Source of the DNA: Sclerodactyla briareus
Lineage: Eukaryota; Echinodermata; Holothuroidea; Dendrochirotida; Sclerodactylidae
Assembly: GCA_026419785.1 (NCBI GenBank)
Contig: JAODTK010003121.1
Location: 248,001-312,000 of the forward strand
Length of the DNA stretch: 64,000 bases
Direction of reading: 5' to 3'
In this document: positions 14,039 to 28,089 of the stretch, piece after piece
Layout: each line of letters opens with the position of its first letter
Numbering within the stretch: position 1 is the stretch's first letter
Made by a program: the position numbers and the translations under genes
The notes under the pieces: generated by a model
What the model was told of the DNA's origin: nothing
The model's input: only the letters and a program-made list of their open reading frames with translations
Databases searched by the model: none

Positions 14039-16001
14039 ACCTAATTCATGCCACCCCCCCTCTCATAAATTGAAGGTACATAGAGCCAAAGCTAACGGGG
14101 GTGGAGGGTATCAAATGGCTGATTTCAAGATATGAAAAGTCATAAATGTTCCCAGGTCATATCACAATGTAACAAACATTGTATCAGAACTCCACTCACC
14201 CACCTCTCTGGGTAACACTTCATAATTTGCTCTTGGAAAACTCCCCTCAAATAATCACCCACCATTTAAAATTATTGTCCCCAGTTGGGTGCTTATTACA
14301 GCTTACGGTTTTCAGACTCTTTCACTGGTTTTGCAGCTTCAAGGGGTCACCATTGTGGGGCCAAATGACGTACTTTCTAACTTTTTGGCACTTTTCAAAT
14401 GATAACAGGAAATGAAACCGAAACTGAAAATGTCCGTCCATCAAGTCCCGTCCGTCCGTTCTGTCAGTCACATATTAGAGATTTCACAATCTTGATGTTC
14501 TCGTTGGTAGTGAGCATTGATTCTTCATTATGCCATTGATTAATAACTCATAATGAAAATTTATGGTTGAAACTTTAATGAAAGTAAGATGAAAAAATTG
14601 TCTAAAATGTCCCGTCCGTCAGTCCCATTCGTCACAATTTGACAATCTCTGTTTTAACAAGGGTAAAGCATTTTACTAGTTTTCGTCTATTTTTTGCGAT
14701 AGTTCATATACCCTAGTGATTTGCACAATTGTTTGAAAGCAACTTGAAAATTGAGAAAAAAAGAAAAATGAGTGTTTTTTTCTATCCGCGTCTGTCACAC
14801 TGATTTCAAATTGAAGGCATGAAGCCACTCGCATCACCAAGGCCTCAGACTTTGTTGATAAATTGACATGTATGTGTTTGTTATGCTTCAAGTAGTGTTC
14901 AACCGATTATCGGTCTATGGCATAATCGGTACGTATCAGAATCGTTAAACTGCTATCTAGTTCGTTCACGAGATACCGATTACCCATAGCATATGGGCAG
15001 CAGAAATTTCCAACATTTACACTCAAATTGGAACACTATGTACGTAAAACACACATTCAAAATATCACACCAGTTGAAAGCAAAAATGTCTTGCAATTTC
15101 CAACATGAGATGGTCATCCCCACCACCACTCGAAAACTGCCCTCCCTGATAATTAAAAATCACAAAAAACTATTGTTCATTCAGCCGTAACATACAAATC
15201 GGTATTGCTGTGCATCCGCTATATACAGAACATATGACATGAGACACACTCATAACTACGAATGGCATATATGCGCGCTAGCGCTACCACATAAACAATG
15301 CCTCGATTTGTCATACTACCGAAGCAAGACCGGCCTGAATTTGATTGTGAATGCGCTAAAGTCATTGCGAAAACTAATAAATAACATAGTTGTACCCAGG
15401 GAGAAAATTTGTTGTATCACCGATTCATTCATGGCATTGAGTAGCGTAGGTCTACGCAAGTCACAAGCCACAGCAATATTCTGGCGAATTGGCGACCGCT
15501 ACGCTCGGGAGTGTTTCGGTCTTAACAACAGGGCCAATGCGAAAACCCCATAGACGTTAAGGGTATGCGGAGAGATGATCGAAGGTTGATGTTACCGCAC
15601 TACAAAATTGTTGTACACACAGAATACACTGCTGGTTTGTGTACGTGTCTGCACGGAAAATATTTACAGGCTTCTCGTGTAGCCGGCCGCGCTTATCGAC
15701 TTATGATATTTTACAAGAGTTTCGAGCTGCTTCCGAATCCATTTCCAAAGCTGGCGTATATATTTTGTTTCCTTTTGTCCTTCACCGGGAGCCAACCATA
15801 TGCATGCAATGAAAGATGAATCTGAAAAGTAGCGACTTGAAACTAAAGCTGAAATTACACCTCCCCTGTAGGTCTATTGATGGGATTACCTCAGGGGCAA
15901 TTCCAGCTAAACAGAGTCTCATGGGCACTAAAATTTCAAACTCTTCATGTTACTTTACAAGGTATGCCATTGGTGTAATGACCCAATTCAATTGAAATTC
16001 C
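14039..16001 (+). repeat. tandem duplication 1, copy B
   Basis: This is the direct repeat of the segment just upstream, and identity is complete as far as about 15564. The remaining part, to the common end word GAAATTC, aligns to copy A only with frequent small insertions in B. There is no spacer between the copies. A genuine recent tandem duplication and a false assembly duplication are both possible. The sharp change in identity favours an assembly or polishing effect. Confidence 0.85.
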
Positions 16002-19000
16002 CTAACGTTTTGTACCATTGTTTTGCATTTTTGTATTGAAATAACCGAAAGCTACTTTGGGTAAACAATTCTTCAACAAGACCATGCACAGGCAATTAAA
16101 AATGTTTTGTTATTCCAACACAATTGGCACCTCAAACACTTATCATGTTAATGTGGGTACTGTTTCGTTAGGATCCACAGAACAAAAATTCTCATTTCCA
16201 TGTGATAGTACGTAAGTCAAAGGAACAAAGTCAAACCACCTGATTATGTAATGAAACTAACAAAATTTCACTATTTTTTCCCCTTACCTACATTGCTGTA
16301 CCATACAGCATGAATTTTTTAAACTATTTTTGGCCTGTCCTTCCTAGTGTAATCATGGACAAAATGAGTATTGTCGACTACCGAAGTATAGCAAATGTCA
16401 AAGACTGTAATGAAACTAACAATTACAAAACTAACACATGTGTGTGGTAGTAGTTGAAGGGCATTCAACCATTCCACAATAACCATACGCCTCAAGACAT
16501 GGCTCCCCGTGTATATCATTAGAAAGAGGGGATGCAATAATGCGGTCAGGTCTCTGAGGTAATTCGGCTATTCAATCCATAAAAATCAAACAGATCTCAA
16601 ATTTCTACAATGATAGCCAAATTATATTTACAGCCACAACAAAACAGCCGTAACCATGATCAGGTTAATACCATTTATCAGGGATTGGCCAATTTAAGAT
16701 TAATGTAGGCTTAATTGGTGGTAAGGCAAGGCTGATTCAAATAGTAATGCAATGCTAATGGAGGGGAGGCTCACTGAATGAAATCCATGAATGCTAATTT
16801 AATTGGATGACTGTGAAGCATTACAATGTTTTTTTCAGGTTGCCCCTTGATACCCACTCAGCATAGAAAATTTCTTTGGTATCTGTCAATTCATTATGGC
16901 TACGGATATGTTGCCGGACAGTTGGATTGGAAGAGGGGGCGGGGGCAGTTAGTCAAAATGTAGCCCTATTTGTGACAAATGTACCTGGTCCATCTCATCC
17001 TTGCCCAATAATTGCTGAGGAAATTGAAGACAGTTGAATGGTAGCAAACATTTTTTTTTACCTTCCAACAATTCAGAAATGCCTACATTCTATATAACAC
17101 CCTACAGTGTTCCAGCCTAGTGTAGAATATAGAACGTATTATATACTGAGGGTGGTTGCAACGGGAGTGTCGTCGTCAAAGTGGGGCCATTCACCAAGTG
17201 ATAATTCATGCTTGCACAAGGGAGTAGGTTAACAATTCTTCAGATCTTCTCCTATAATTAGCAGTTCTTCCATTTGATGCCTGCCCTCAGTTGTTGCAAT
17301 ACTGTCAAAGTAGACTGCAATGGACTGGGTGGTTTTGGAGTTGCTAGATTTTCTTAAAATCATTTTCTATAGGTTCCTGTGGTCATAATCAACAGCAATA
17401 TGTCTGCTATTCCTGTTGCATAATCTCTGTATTTATGCAATACTTTAATATGAAAACCTTAAGGAATCTCTGCTGACTTGCAAAACTTGATTTATTGTTG
17501 TTTAGTGGTCCAATTCTAATAGCTCAGTGCGTTTTTTGAAGCCCAGCAAGTTTCACCAACTTATCCAGTGGATCCCGAACCATGAATACTACAACCTCGA
17601 TGATGCCAAACAAATCATTATTCACCCCTAAAAAAGGCACTCAACATAATTTCCAATTTTTTCAAAGACATTTCGAGAGAACCATTGTCCATGTCAAATT
17701 CATAACCACCTATCGCTAGCATACATGAATTAGCATTGGTATTCAAAATAGAGTGCTCTATGAATTTTCCACATACAAAGCATTGTTAAGGATCTTGTAA
17801 CGAACTAAACTAACGAAACTAAACAAAGATTGTTTTTCAGTATCCTCATTTCTCCTAACTCACCATGATATGTTTTGCCAATTATTTGATGTTGTAATGG
17901 AGCTTAGTAATTCACTTTCACACAAAAAATACCCGCTGGCCATAGCACGGGTCGTTTGAGCGAGAATCTGATTTAAACATGAGTGGTTAACACGGCGACC
18001 GCCCCCAGTGTCTCGCCTGGTTACTCGATCAGTGGTTTTCATCTATTAGTCAACCAGCGAACAATTACAATGCTTTATGTTGCTTTAAGATTCTGGTATA
18101 GCATTTGACAGAAACGCCCTACAAATCAGTGACCCATTTCAAATCCGTAAAGAGACCTGCTTATCGACAATGTCTACCATATAAGTTTTGTGGAAATTGT
18201 GACTAAGATTGCGCCTGAATTATCAATTAGACAATGTGAACACCCTTCATACATTTCATGGAACCAACATTCAGCAAACATTCGCATGAATCAAGCAATT
18301 TATACCCACTGCCATAACCCCTAGTGACCTGATTCAATGTTTAACATTTTGGGGGAACTAAAGGTAGACCACCGCCCTAATGGAACTGGTCCTATCTTTA
18401 ATACAGTTTGGTCTGTAATATCCTCAGTGTCACCCATAAGTGTCCATTTATCCCCTTCCCAATGTAGTACTCTCCCCCCCCCTTCCTCCCACACCAAGCT
18501 ACTGCAGGTGTACCCGGACACCCTTCATTCTTGAATAGGTGCTGGGGAGTAAGGTGAACAAATTACTGAGTGTTTACACCTTGATATGTGTCATGTAGGG
18601 GTCCAGAAGAGGTTAAGACAGGCAGAAGTGAACCCATGTAAAATGGCAGGTTTTGACAATAGATGGAATCTCTGTCTGTCACAGATAGGAATACTAGTTA
18701 AGATGAATGGAAATAACATTCCTGAGGGTTTGAAAGGAGTAAACTCAACATTTTTGTTATTGATAGAAGGCTATCAATATGTGATTTCAGCAGCATCTGG
18801 TCAGCTAGGGTGCCCCAAGACTAATACCATTCCCCCCATTCTTAGAAAGGTAGCGTACAGTCTCGAGGTTTTTGCAGGAATGTTATTATTTGAACAGTTT
18901 TTGGTCCATACTGACCTTGAATGACTTTGATCATAACGGTTTTTATGACAATGGTTTACTCTTGATCATATGCAGCATGTCCCCAAAATTTCAGCCATAT

Positions 19001-21290
19001 CACACCCCGGCACTCGAAATGATTGTACGAAAAATGTTATTTTTGGCATTTCTGACCTCGAATGACCTCAATGACATGACGTTTTTTTGAAACCTTGCTT
19101 GCCTCAATGTGATCACCAATCCCCAAAAGCATTATTTAATCAGGTACACGTGCTCTATGCTATCGCCCAAGAGGCATTAACTCAACCTTGCCCCTTGTAA
19201 CTTGAAACCAGTGTCATTCGAAGCTGAGTTGGTTCCGCGATGTATCAGACAAGAACTCACATATCCAAATGTGACGTTTTGTATTTCCTTGCCTGTAACT
19301 CTAAATAAGCACATTTTCTTAAAACTCGACCTTTGACTTGTCCTTGAGATGTTGTTTTGTTACTTACCCCAATAATTACCATGACAAATCTCTACGAGCA
19401 CCCTAAAGGCACTCATTCCAATTATTATGGCCATTTAACAATTCGAAAAATTGCATAATTTATCAAATTACATAAAATGACCTTGTTGTCCAATTGTTGG
19501 CCCAGCAAAATTATATCGCAGTATCTGGGATCGACGATCCTAATAAATTCAGTCCGATCCTAATCACAGAGTCAATGACAATTCTCCGTTGGCCGTTAAG
19601 TACCTGCGGTAAAAAGGTTTCTAAGTACTGCGGGTCAAGAAATGTTTCCATGTCGTCGGCCTGTCAAGGAGCGCTTCAAGCACCCTGTACTGGTCACTGG
19701 GAATCGGGAACCACATGCTCCAGTAGGGCTAATGTTTATGGTTCTGAACGTAGTGCCAGCATCGGGCGTGAGCTGCGACATGCCTGCAGTTTTATCATTA
19801 CAGTCAGGCCAGCCTCGAATTAAAAGTTGGAAGGGGCAAGGCAATTTTCTGAGGGCAGCGTAAAAAATTGCCCTTCGGTTACATTAAAATGGCAGGGCCC
19901 TACTGCCATTTCGAAATTTTTTGAGGGCATCAAGGCATCTGAAAAAAGACATGGCAAGAAGGCAAATCCGAATTACGGCAAAAAGTTTTATTGTACCCAG
20001 AACTCGCTAAGCTAGCTAGCGCGCGAGTGTAATTCTTGTCGGCGGGATCCAACCTCACTATTTTGACAATGATTTTTCAAATCGTAATTAATTACTCTAG
20101 TACCCAAATGAGATTGTTTTTTATATTTTCCATGACAAAACAAATGTAGCTTTTCTGGTATATAACTCCGTTCACACTATCAGTAGACTACTGTTTTTAT
20201 CAAAATTGCAATTTATAAATGTGATTGAAAGTTTCGTCGCTGTGAAGGAACTCAGGGACAATCAATCATAACAGTATCACTCAAACCTCCCACACCCGTA
20301 CATACACCATACAGGCGTAACTTCTCGTGGCTAGAGTTGTGCAGCACTGATGATAATTTGTGGAACCAGTAGTACCGATGCCTGGCACCGGTATCGGTCA
20401 ATTTCCCGCTCTCCTTGTACTATACCTCACTCCTTGCTCTTTTGCCCTATTTAAAATTTCTGTCGGAACTCTAAAACACTTTTTCAGTGTTCAAATTAAA
20501 TCTTTATTCTACAGTGTTCACAGAGTAGTGGCATAAAACATACTTTGTTTACGCTACAGCCCGCGACCCCACTTTTATAGATACGGCATGCAATTACCAC
20601 TTGCCTGCAGGTCTGTATTAAAAAGCCTCATTTCGCGGAACTAGTATATGGTTTTTGGTTTGGTACCCCTGTTGACGCTAAAATCTGACCACATCTAATC
20701 AAAGAGCATTGTAATTCTATCACATGTGTACCCTAACCAATGACAACACAGCTGCACTGCTGCATGTCAATCGCATTGCTGTAGCTGACCGTTGATGGTG
20801 TAGATTTTTGAGAGAATATTCCATGTGAGTTGATAGAAAATACAGTTGTACGGATATAGTGAATGTACAATTAGTGACTTACGTAGGCCGCCCGGCAATG
20901 TTCATACTGCCGTTGTGATTATTAGTAGTGTGTGGGGCAGCGCAGGGGCGCCCAGGCCTGGGTTTAAAATTAATTATGCAGTTTATCTATTGATTCCGAA
21001 AAATGTGGAAACATGACCTTACATGTAATGGGCCCTGATGATTCAACAGAAACTTCCAGAAGTTGCTGAGTGTTACTTATGCTAGTTTTTTTGAGAGGGG
21101 GAGGGCGAGGGCGGAGGGCACCAACGGCAATGAGCAATTAGGGGCACGGCAGTCACTGCCTTCGGTGAAGCTTGAAATGTCAGCATCACGCAAAATTGAC
21201 AGGGCACCGACGGCAATCGGCGATTGCCGTCGGTGCTGTCGGTTAATTCGAGGCATGATTACAGTACGAAAAAGCGTGCGATTGCCCGCG
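16002..21290. other. non-coding stretch, nothing firmly recognised
   Basis: Several open frames of 60-112 codons are present (for example 18586-18924 and 19494-19823). None has a recognisable motif and none is linked to neighbours by splice signals. I see no RNA gene or terminal repeats. Confidence 0.4.
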
Positions 21291-21296
21291 GCGGCT

Positions 21297-21985
21297 TAGA
21301 CTGTTGAAAAACAGGCGTTGACTTGTTATCTCGTATCAACCTATCACTCATATGTGAGGATGACCCTTAACCAATCGGTGATGGCAACAAAACGCCTCGA
21401 GCGACTGAATCTGCTTCACTGTAAACGAATCATGGCCGGGAACTAGTGGGCGGCTGCGGCCGTAACATTGATTGCACAATCGGACACGGCTCTTCTTTTA
21501 CTTAATACGGGAAACAGCCATGGCTGCTGGAAAATTACTTTAATGATTTGATTTGACTTGTTTAGTAACCTCCAAATAGTTGGCATACGTTTAGATGGAT
21601 ATTTTTTTAATTCCCCATTTGAATGAATCATATTTTTCTGAATTTGTGCGGCGATACCAAAAAGCCGCGATACGCCTGCACATGGCTGAAACAGGGCCTG
21701 GCTCTGTCAATTTTAGCTTCAAATACCATCATTCTTCGATAAATGCTCATTTTCGGTGTTGTGGAAAGTTATTGAAAGTCCTTCTGGTAAATATTAGACG
21801 CTAATTTTCGTGGCGATTTTTCGCGGGAATTATTCAGGGTTGCTCCCATCCATATCACCGCCCTTACTTGCTACTGCCGACTGACATCTATGTGACCTTA
21901 ATCGTAATGAGCAAAATCCCCATTTTTTTGGGATTTTCAACGAAGTCCGCAATTAATATGTTCCATGAGATTCGACCGTGGTATT
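21297..21985 (+). repeat. dispersed repeat R670, copy 1
   Basis: About 690 bases align along their length with 50790-51500. Shared blocks in the same order include GTTGAAA-ACAGGCGTT, AATCGGTGAT, TTGGCATACGTT-AGATGGA, GCGGCGATACCAAA, TTGAAAGTC, CAGGGTTGCTCCCAT and AATGAGCAAAATCCC. Similarity is moderate, with many indels. Neither copy encodes a protein. I see no terminal repeats, so the class is unknown: a MITE-like element, an LTR fragment or the untranslated part of a larger element. Confidence 0.75.
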
Positions 21986-24186
21986 TATACTAAAGTGCGA
22001 TAGCCCCTCTATTTTAGGATAGGAACGGCTTCCCAATATCGTCTGCTTTAGCAGGATAAGCGGTGCTTGGGCCAGCGATATTCCGGGAATAATGTATACA
22101 CACGACTTCATGACAGTTATTTCCGTTTTATTTCATTGGCCCCCATGCGATTTACACGAGATTCTTGTTAATACATGTGCGGTGTTAACCTGATTATATT
22201 TCAATTCCTCCATCCTTTGTGCCGTTTCGTCGCGTGCCGTGGCGTGCCCAGATTTTTTCCTTTTCAAAGACTTGTTGTTCTTCCGCGGTTATTAACGGAT
22301 GACTCTTTTTTTTTCGGTTGACTCAGTCATCTATAAATTACGTAACCTAACCGAGTCTACTGATACCGGGTTCAAACCGGTTTTCACGGTTAAATTTAAC
22401 CGAGAAACCGTGAGCCTTAATTATGAGAACCATACTAGTATGACCCCATCAAGACCCATGAAGGCATTGATGAACCATTTTCGTGCCAATGTACCGACAG
22501 TTTACAGTTCAGGACCCACTGCCAATCAGAGTCTCTGACCTAGAACAAAAAGACCATTTTCATCCTGCATGAAGCTCCCAACTAAGGCCGTTTTTTCTGA
22601 TCTCTGAGACTAGGCCTCCATGAAATGCATACTGAGCCAAGGAACCAAAATAATTGCTTGATTCGTTGGGACAAATCAAACTGCAATCAGAATTTCTGCA
22701 TTTTTTTAATACCAAGAAAAAATATCAGGATTCTGTGGCGATACACCCACCAATTAGTGAATCATCATGATTTTCCTGCCTGCTCCATTGACTGCTTACG
22801 CAAAGTGCCCCTAGCCTAGCCTAGGCTATGAATGAGTTTTGCACAATGCCTACTGATTGAAGCTTCTATGCCCTAGGCGCTATTTTCAATCTGAGCTATG
22901 GATCAAAATTGCATAATCTTAATCACGATCAAGGCGAACATTATATATCTTTCACACTTCCCGTACCATCAGGGCGATGTCGGGTACTAGTGGGTTCACA
23001 TGTAGGCTATAGCATAAACGTGTAGCCTAAGTTAGTTTTCCACTTGGAAACGTGATAGGCGCTTCGGTACAGTATTGTTGGAGCGAAGACGGGCTTGCCT
23101 GGCCTTGACCTTGTTGGTGGACAATAGACCTAAAGTTTTTAACGTTAGGTCTCTATATCTTGCCCAGAATCGCAGTACCATTGTGGTAACTCCAAATAAT
23201 CCTCCTTCGAGATTGCTCTTACTGACGATGGTTTCTGGTAATGAAACAGGATCTCAATCTAAAGTGGACAACAACTTCTGATAGATGGTAGCATCCTTTT
23301 GTTATGCTGTCCTTCAAGCGCGATTTTTCAACAACGGTTAGGTACAACTAACTAATATCTGGTGTCTAAGCCGCCTCAGTACATGATGATGTTCAGGTGG
23401 GAAACGGGAATATCAGCATACTATACTCTTTGTAGTCTATTCAGAGTGATCGACGTGCCTATTTTTCCTTCCAAATACGACATTGACCACAATTTCAGAT
23501 ATCGCTGTAGTACATTCGGTGTGGTCCTTATCTCAAGCATAGAGCTATTATAAGGGGAGTTGAAAAAAAAAACGTATGGGTGGTACACTACTTACTTTTC
23601 TATCACCTTGTTGACATGGGCTCATGTATCAGACGTGATCACGATTTCTCAGTGATGCATGCATCACAACGTCCATACCCGCGTGGGCCATCTGCCTGCG
23701 CTCTAAATATATATATACATTCATATCATACGGAACCGTGGACTGATGAATATTTTAGCCATTCAATGTGAAGGCAGCGTTGCCATTATGGAAACCAACA
23801 ACATGAATAACGTTGGCACTTAATCGGTATTGAAAACGGACATTTGTCCAATCGGAAGACCCTTCGTAGATTCTATGCAAGATCCCTCGGAACAATTGTA
23901 ACATCAATTACTCATCGCACCGCAACCTCTGGAAGCACCAAATCTCCAGGATCGACAATTACGGGGGGGATGGGTACGGGTGTCAGAAAAAGTGCCTTAC
24001 TGGCAATAACCGATCCTTGGGGAAACACTAGTAACCTTTCACCAAGGAACCGACGCAACACCCATTGCTTACACTCGTTGTCGGTTCTCTATTACGAAGT
24101 TCCCTGACCGGCCAATCCCACTTAACTTGGCCTGACTACGGGACATTCCCCTTGAAGGCCAATTCTTACTCACAAACCACCTAGTT
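21986..24186. other. non-coding stretch, nothing recognised
   Basis: Open frames are short (60-87 codons) and lack domain character. There is no repeat shared with the rest of the window that I could see. Confidence 0.4.
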
Positions 24187-24191
24187 ATCTC

Positions 24192-24227
<36 letters not shown>

Positions 24228-24234
24228 CCTATCT

Positions 24235-24268
<34 letters not shown>

Positions 24269-24310
24269 ATCTACTCTACCTAATCTCCTAAAGCTATCTA
24301 TCTATCTATC
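24187..24310 (+). repeat. (ATCT)n microsatellite, interrupted
   Basis: Tetranucleotide repeats of ATCT run for about 120 bases, broken by a few variant units (TTCCT, TTCT, ACTCTACCTAATC). The 3' flank is the start of a degenerate noncoding repeat family that also occurs at 27.0-27.5 kb. Confidence 0.95.
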
Positions 24311-27300
24311 TTGTTCGTGCTTCGATGAATCTTCGACCAAACTTGGTCACAATGATTACTGAGTGGTCTCATTGACCACCTGAAGGTCAGGTTGAAATGG
24401 CATTAAAGGGGCACATGGGCCAACAAGTGAAAACGGCAAAACGCTACCTCTCCTACTAATTTTGGTTGCCAATGCCTGATGTTCGGCGGTACATATTGAT
24501 GGTCAACAGCCGTTTCTCTTTTCTTCGGTGTTCAGACTTTTAAACCCAAGTCCCACTTGGGCCCGGGACCTTTCATGAGATTTCACCACTGGTACTTGAA
24601 ATAACATCTCCTCCACAAGCCTTCACACATTTTCTTCAAGTTACATGTATGGTCCTTGGGTAGAGGGCCATTGGAGGTGTTTGGAAATATTCTCTTCCGC
24701 CTGGGCCCACTTTGGACTCTAGGGTACATTATCTGAAATAGTAAGTGCAATATCTTATCTTTATCTCTCCTGTATAATTTGGGTGCATAGTGCTGACAAT
24801 CGTCATAATGATGGTCACATCCGTACATCGGGTAGTTCATGGATTTTTTTTTTGGTCCCAGGTATCGAGGCGAATACCATCTAAGCGGAGCGCCAACCAT
24901 ATTTTTTGTCGCGGAGCGTACCCAAAAAATTTCAGATTCTCATAACCTCCAAATCGACGGATACGGCTATTGCCAGGCTCAATAGCAATCATCTACATGT
25001 GTGGATTTGAGTAAAAGACAGACAAAAAGTTGTCATTGTTGCATACTAAGATGGATTTACCGAGTATCACACATGGAATTTCTTCATTTTACCTTTTCCT
25101 CTCTGACTTTGTTTGCGTAGGATCCAGGGTTCTACCGACCGGTCTCTGTGGACGAGGGTAAAAGCCATAGGCTTACGGGACCAACACATTCAATTTGGGA
25201 GCATAAAGTTTGTACCCGAATTAACAAGTCGGTCAATTGGAAACTACCGCCGGAGCGCAGCGAAAAAATTATGCATTTTCCGGGATTTTATCGAAGAAAA
25301 CTGCAAAAAATCCAAGCATTTTTTTCACTTTTGCTATTTCCCTTCCCAAATTTTCCCACAATTTCCCACTCAGAAAAATGGGTGGGGTGTGTGGGACAGT
25401 CTGCCCCCAAGGTTCCTGAAAATAATCGAGTGAAACGCAATGAATTCGAACACTACCTCGCTTTAACATACACGCCCTGAAGAAAAACGCCAGTTGCGCG
25501 CGAAACACTTGAAAAAACAAAATTAGCACTTGGCTACTCGATTTAAAATTCGAGAACTCGGTATGAAGCATGGGTATCCTTCCACTCTCCCTAGTCGGCA
25601 GATCTCACCCTGGGTTCCGCACCTGGAATTAGTGGGACTAATCGACGATTTCCAACGCGATTTATTGTTTGGTTATACATAAATTGAATCAAGTTTGGAG
25701 TGATACAAATTCGGTCATGTGCCTATTTTTTAATTACGGTCCGGAAAAGTGGGGTGGTACAAACGATACGATATCCCCCCCCCACTTGGGCCCCCCCCCC
25801 CCCCCCCGTCCCCCACTGTTGACGCCCAGTGCATCCCCACAACGTTCATTTTATTGTTTCTCAAATGCCAATGGGCATGTAAGAAATTCGCTTCAAACTA
25901 CACAGGTGACAAGAGGACTTATGAAACCCACACCCCAATTGGATGTTCTAAAGCATGTTCACTTTGAGATATTTCAAATTACTTTTGGGAAATTTGAGGA
26001 ACCTATGACATCACGGAGGGGGGGGGGGGTTGATGCCAAGGCCGCCCATAGACCCCACAAAGTGAATGCTGCTATTTTTCACCTTGATAACTGGAAAACG
26101 AAAGAGGGGAATTCAGCCTATACATGAAGCGGATTATTCTCTGTTATATGGTGAACGTTTGTAGGTTTTCATCTGGACCCCGGCTATAGTTGTTCGGTAC
26201 AGATCTCAGAAGTACATGTTCTACATGGACCTTGTATTATAGGGGACCTCGGTTTTCCCCCTGAACTCACAGGCAAATTTTGGCAATAGCTGATTGCCTT
26301 ATCGGTATCAATCGGTTTGCAATTTGATCTGGGGTTACTGCTTGTCATATGTGATGAATAGAAACATCAAAATTTCAGTCTATAACATACCATTGGCCTT
26401 TAAAGTTCCATGGATGGTCCCTTGGGTGAGAGCCCATCGCGGGTGTTCGCTGGAGAATTTTGGCCTAGGGCCCACTTTGGCTCTCAGGCCCATAAGGGGA
26501 ATACTGCAAAATGTATCTCCAACAAATTCTGTCCCTGTTGCCCAGTGTTGCAGTCAGTCATAATACTTGGCCCTGATGTCAGTACTCAAGGGTGGCCCAA
26601 TTAGGACCCTTGGCCCATGTTGGCCCGGACCCATCATGTGAATTCCAAGCACAAAATGCTTCCTGCTTAACAAATGTTGGTGGCACAGTGCTGACCTACG
26701 ATCGTAATGATGGGCTGTAAAAGGTTGTTCAGGATTTTTTGTCCAAGGTCCCACTTTTTTGGCCTGGGGCCATTTTATGAAATTCCACATAATATAACTT
26801 GAAATGCATCTCTCCTCCCACAAGCTCCAATTGATTTTCTTCGAAGTTACAGTTATGGTCCTTGGGTATAGAGGGGCCATGGGGGTGTCGGAATTTGGCC
26901 CAGGGCTCAGTTCGGGCCTAGGCTAATTCATAGCTCAACAAGCTATCTGGTTGGGGCTTATTCATGTATGCCCCTAATTGTCAGTCTATCGATCTAGCCA
27001 GGTCTATATCATTTTCGCTCTTTTGACACACCAAAACTGTTCATGCTCGATGGAATGATATTGAACAAACTGGTCACAATGTTTATTGACCTGGGCAACG
27101 GTCAAATGGCATTAAAGGGCCAAGAGGTCATGATGTGGCAAACTGCGAAACGCTACTTTGCAGCTTAGGCGGATTGTATGATAAATGACCGTGTAATGCC
27201 GTGATAATGGTTCCTATGCGTTGCGCAGAATTGGATAGGTGAAAGGTCATTAAGGGGGGTAGGTAGTAGGCAATTATGTTCAAGTTCAAAATAATATGCA

Positions 27301-27500
27301 AATTGCATGTTTTCGGCCTTTCAAAAAGTTCTGCTTCGATCAATCTTGCTCACACTTGGTTACATGTTTATGACCAATGGGTTCATCTGACTACCTGAGG
27401 TCAAGGCCAAATGGCATTAAAGGGGCTAATGGGCATCATTGATGTGGAAGGAAAATGCAAAAACGCTATTTCTCCTGAGATAGGTTCCAGATGCCATGGA
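24311..27500 (+). repeat. degenerate noncoding repeat family, several scattered copies
   Basis: Recurring sentences of sequence mark a diverged repeat family. CACAATG-TTA..GA and AAATGGCATTAAAGG occur near 24350-24420, 27060-27120 and 27350-27430. ACTTGAAAT-CATCTC-TCC, CACAAGC and ATGGTCCTTGGGTA occur near 24590-24690 and 26790-26880. A fainter match lies near 30020-30060 (CAAGGTCAAAAG, AATGGGCCA). Copies differ by many substitutions and indels. Between them lies unrecognised sequence with C-runs at about 25776-25810 and a G-run at 26018-26030. No coding function is supported. Confidence 0.6.
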
Positions 27501-28089
27501 TATGTACAATGTAGTACTTAGGGTGTCTCACAGGAATGTGGGGAAGTTCATTAACATGAGGTTACTAGGCAAATCCAAATTGTTCAAATTGTAAATAAGA
27601 TTCAATAGCATGTATTTGGCTCTTAAATGCTCAGCGTTGATGAACATTGACCAGAGAGTTGGACATTGACCCAGAGTTGGACAGAGTTGAACAATTTCAA
27701 TTGCCTCACCTCTGTGTTGAATCCTAAGTTCAAACGATACAATGAATGTGAAATGGCTATAATAGGTGATTTCATTGTGCATAATGCAGAATGGCCCATT
27801 ACTCTATGGCTCTGCATTGAGCCGGTGTGAAGGCAGAGTTTTTGCTATTACCAAAGGTCTCACGGAATGAACACTTTTATTCCTTACACTCTAAGATCAG
27901 GCTCCTCTCCATCACCTTCATGGTTCGATCAATCAATGTACAATACCGTACAGTGAGAAGAATCAAATTTTCGAGCTGGCTATATTCACCTTCACCTGAT
28001 TCTCGTCGTAGCCTGTTGTAAGCTGTAATGTGTGAGGATGGGACAATCGATAAGACAAAAAACTCTTTCATTTCACGTACGGCTAATAA

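Noticed and set aside
13303..15553. 104-codon frame present identically twice
   Set aside because: It is repeated only because the DNA is in perfect tandem duplication. No motif, no splice context and no codon-level conservation can be inferred from identical copies.
19494..19823. 109-codon plus frame overlapped by minus frames with Pro/Gly/Thr content
   Set aside because: No recognisable domain; overlapping frames on both strands suggest locally low stop frequency in GC-richer DNA.
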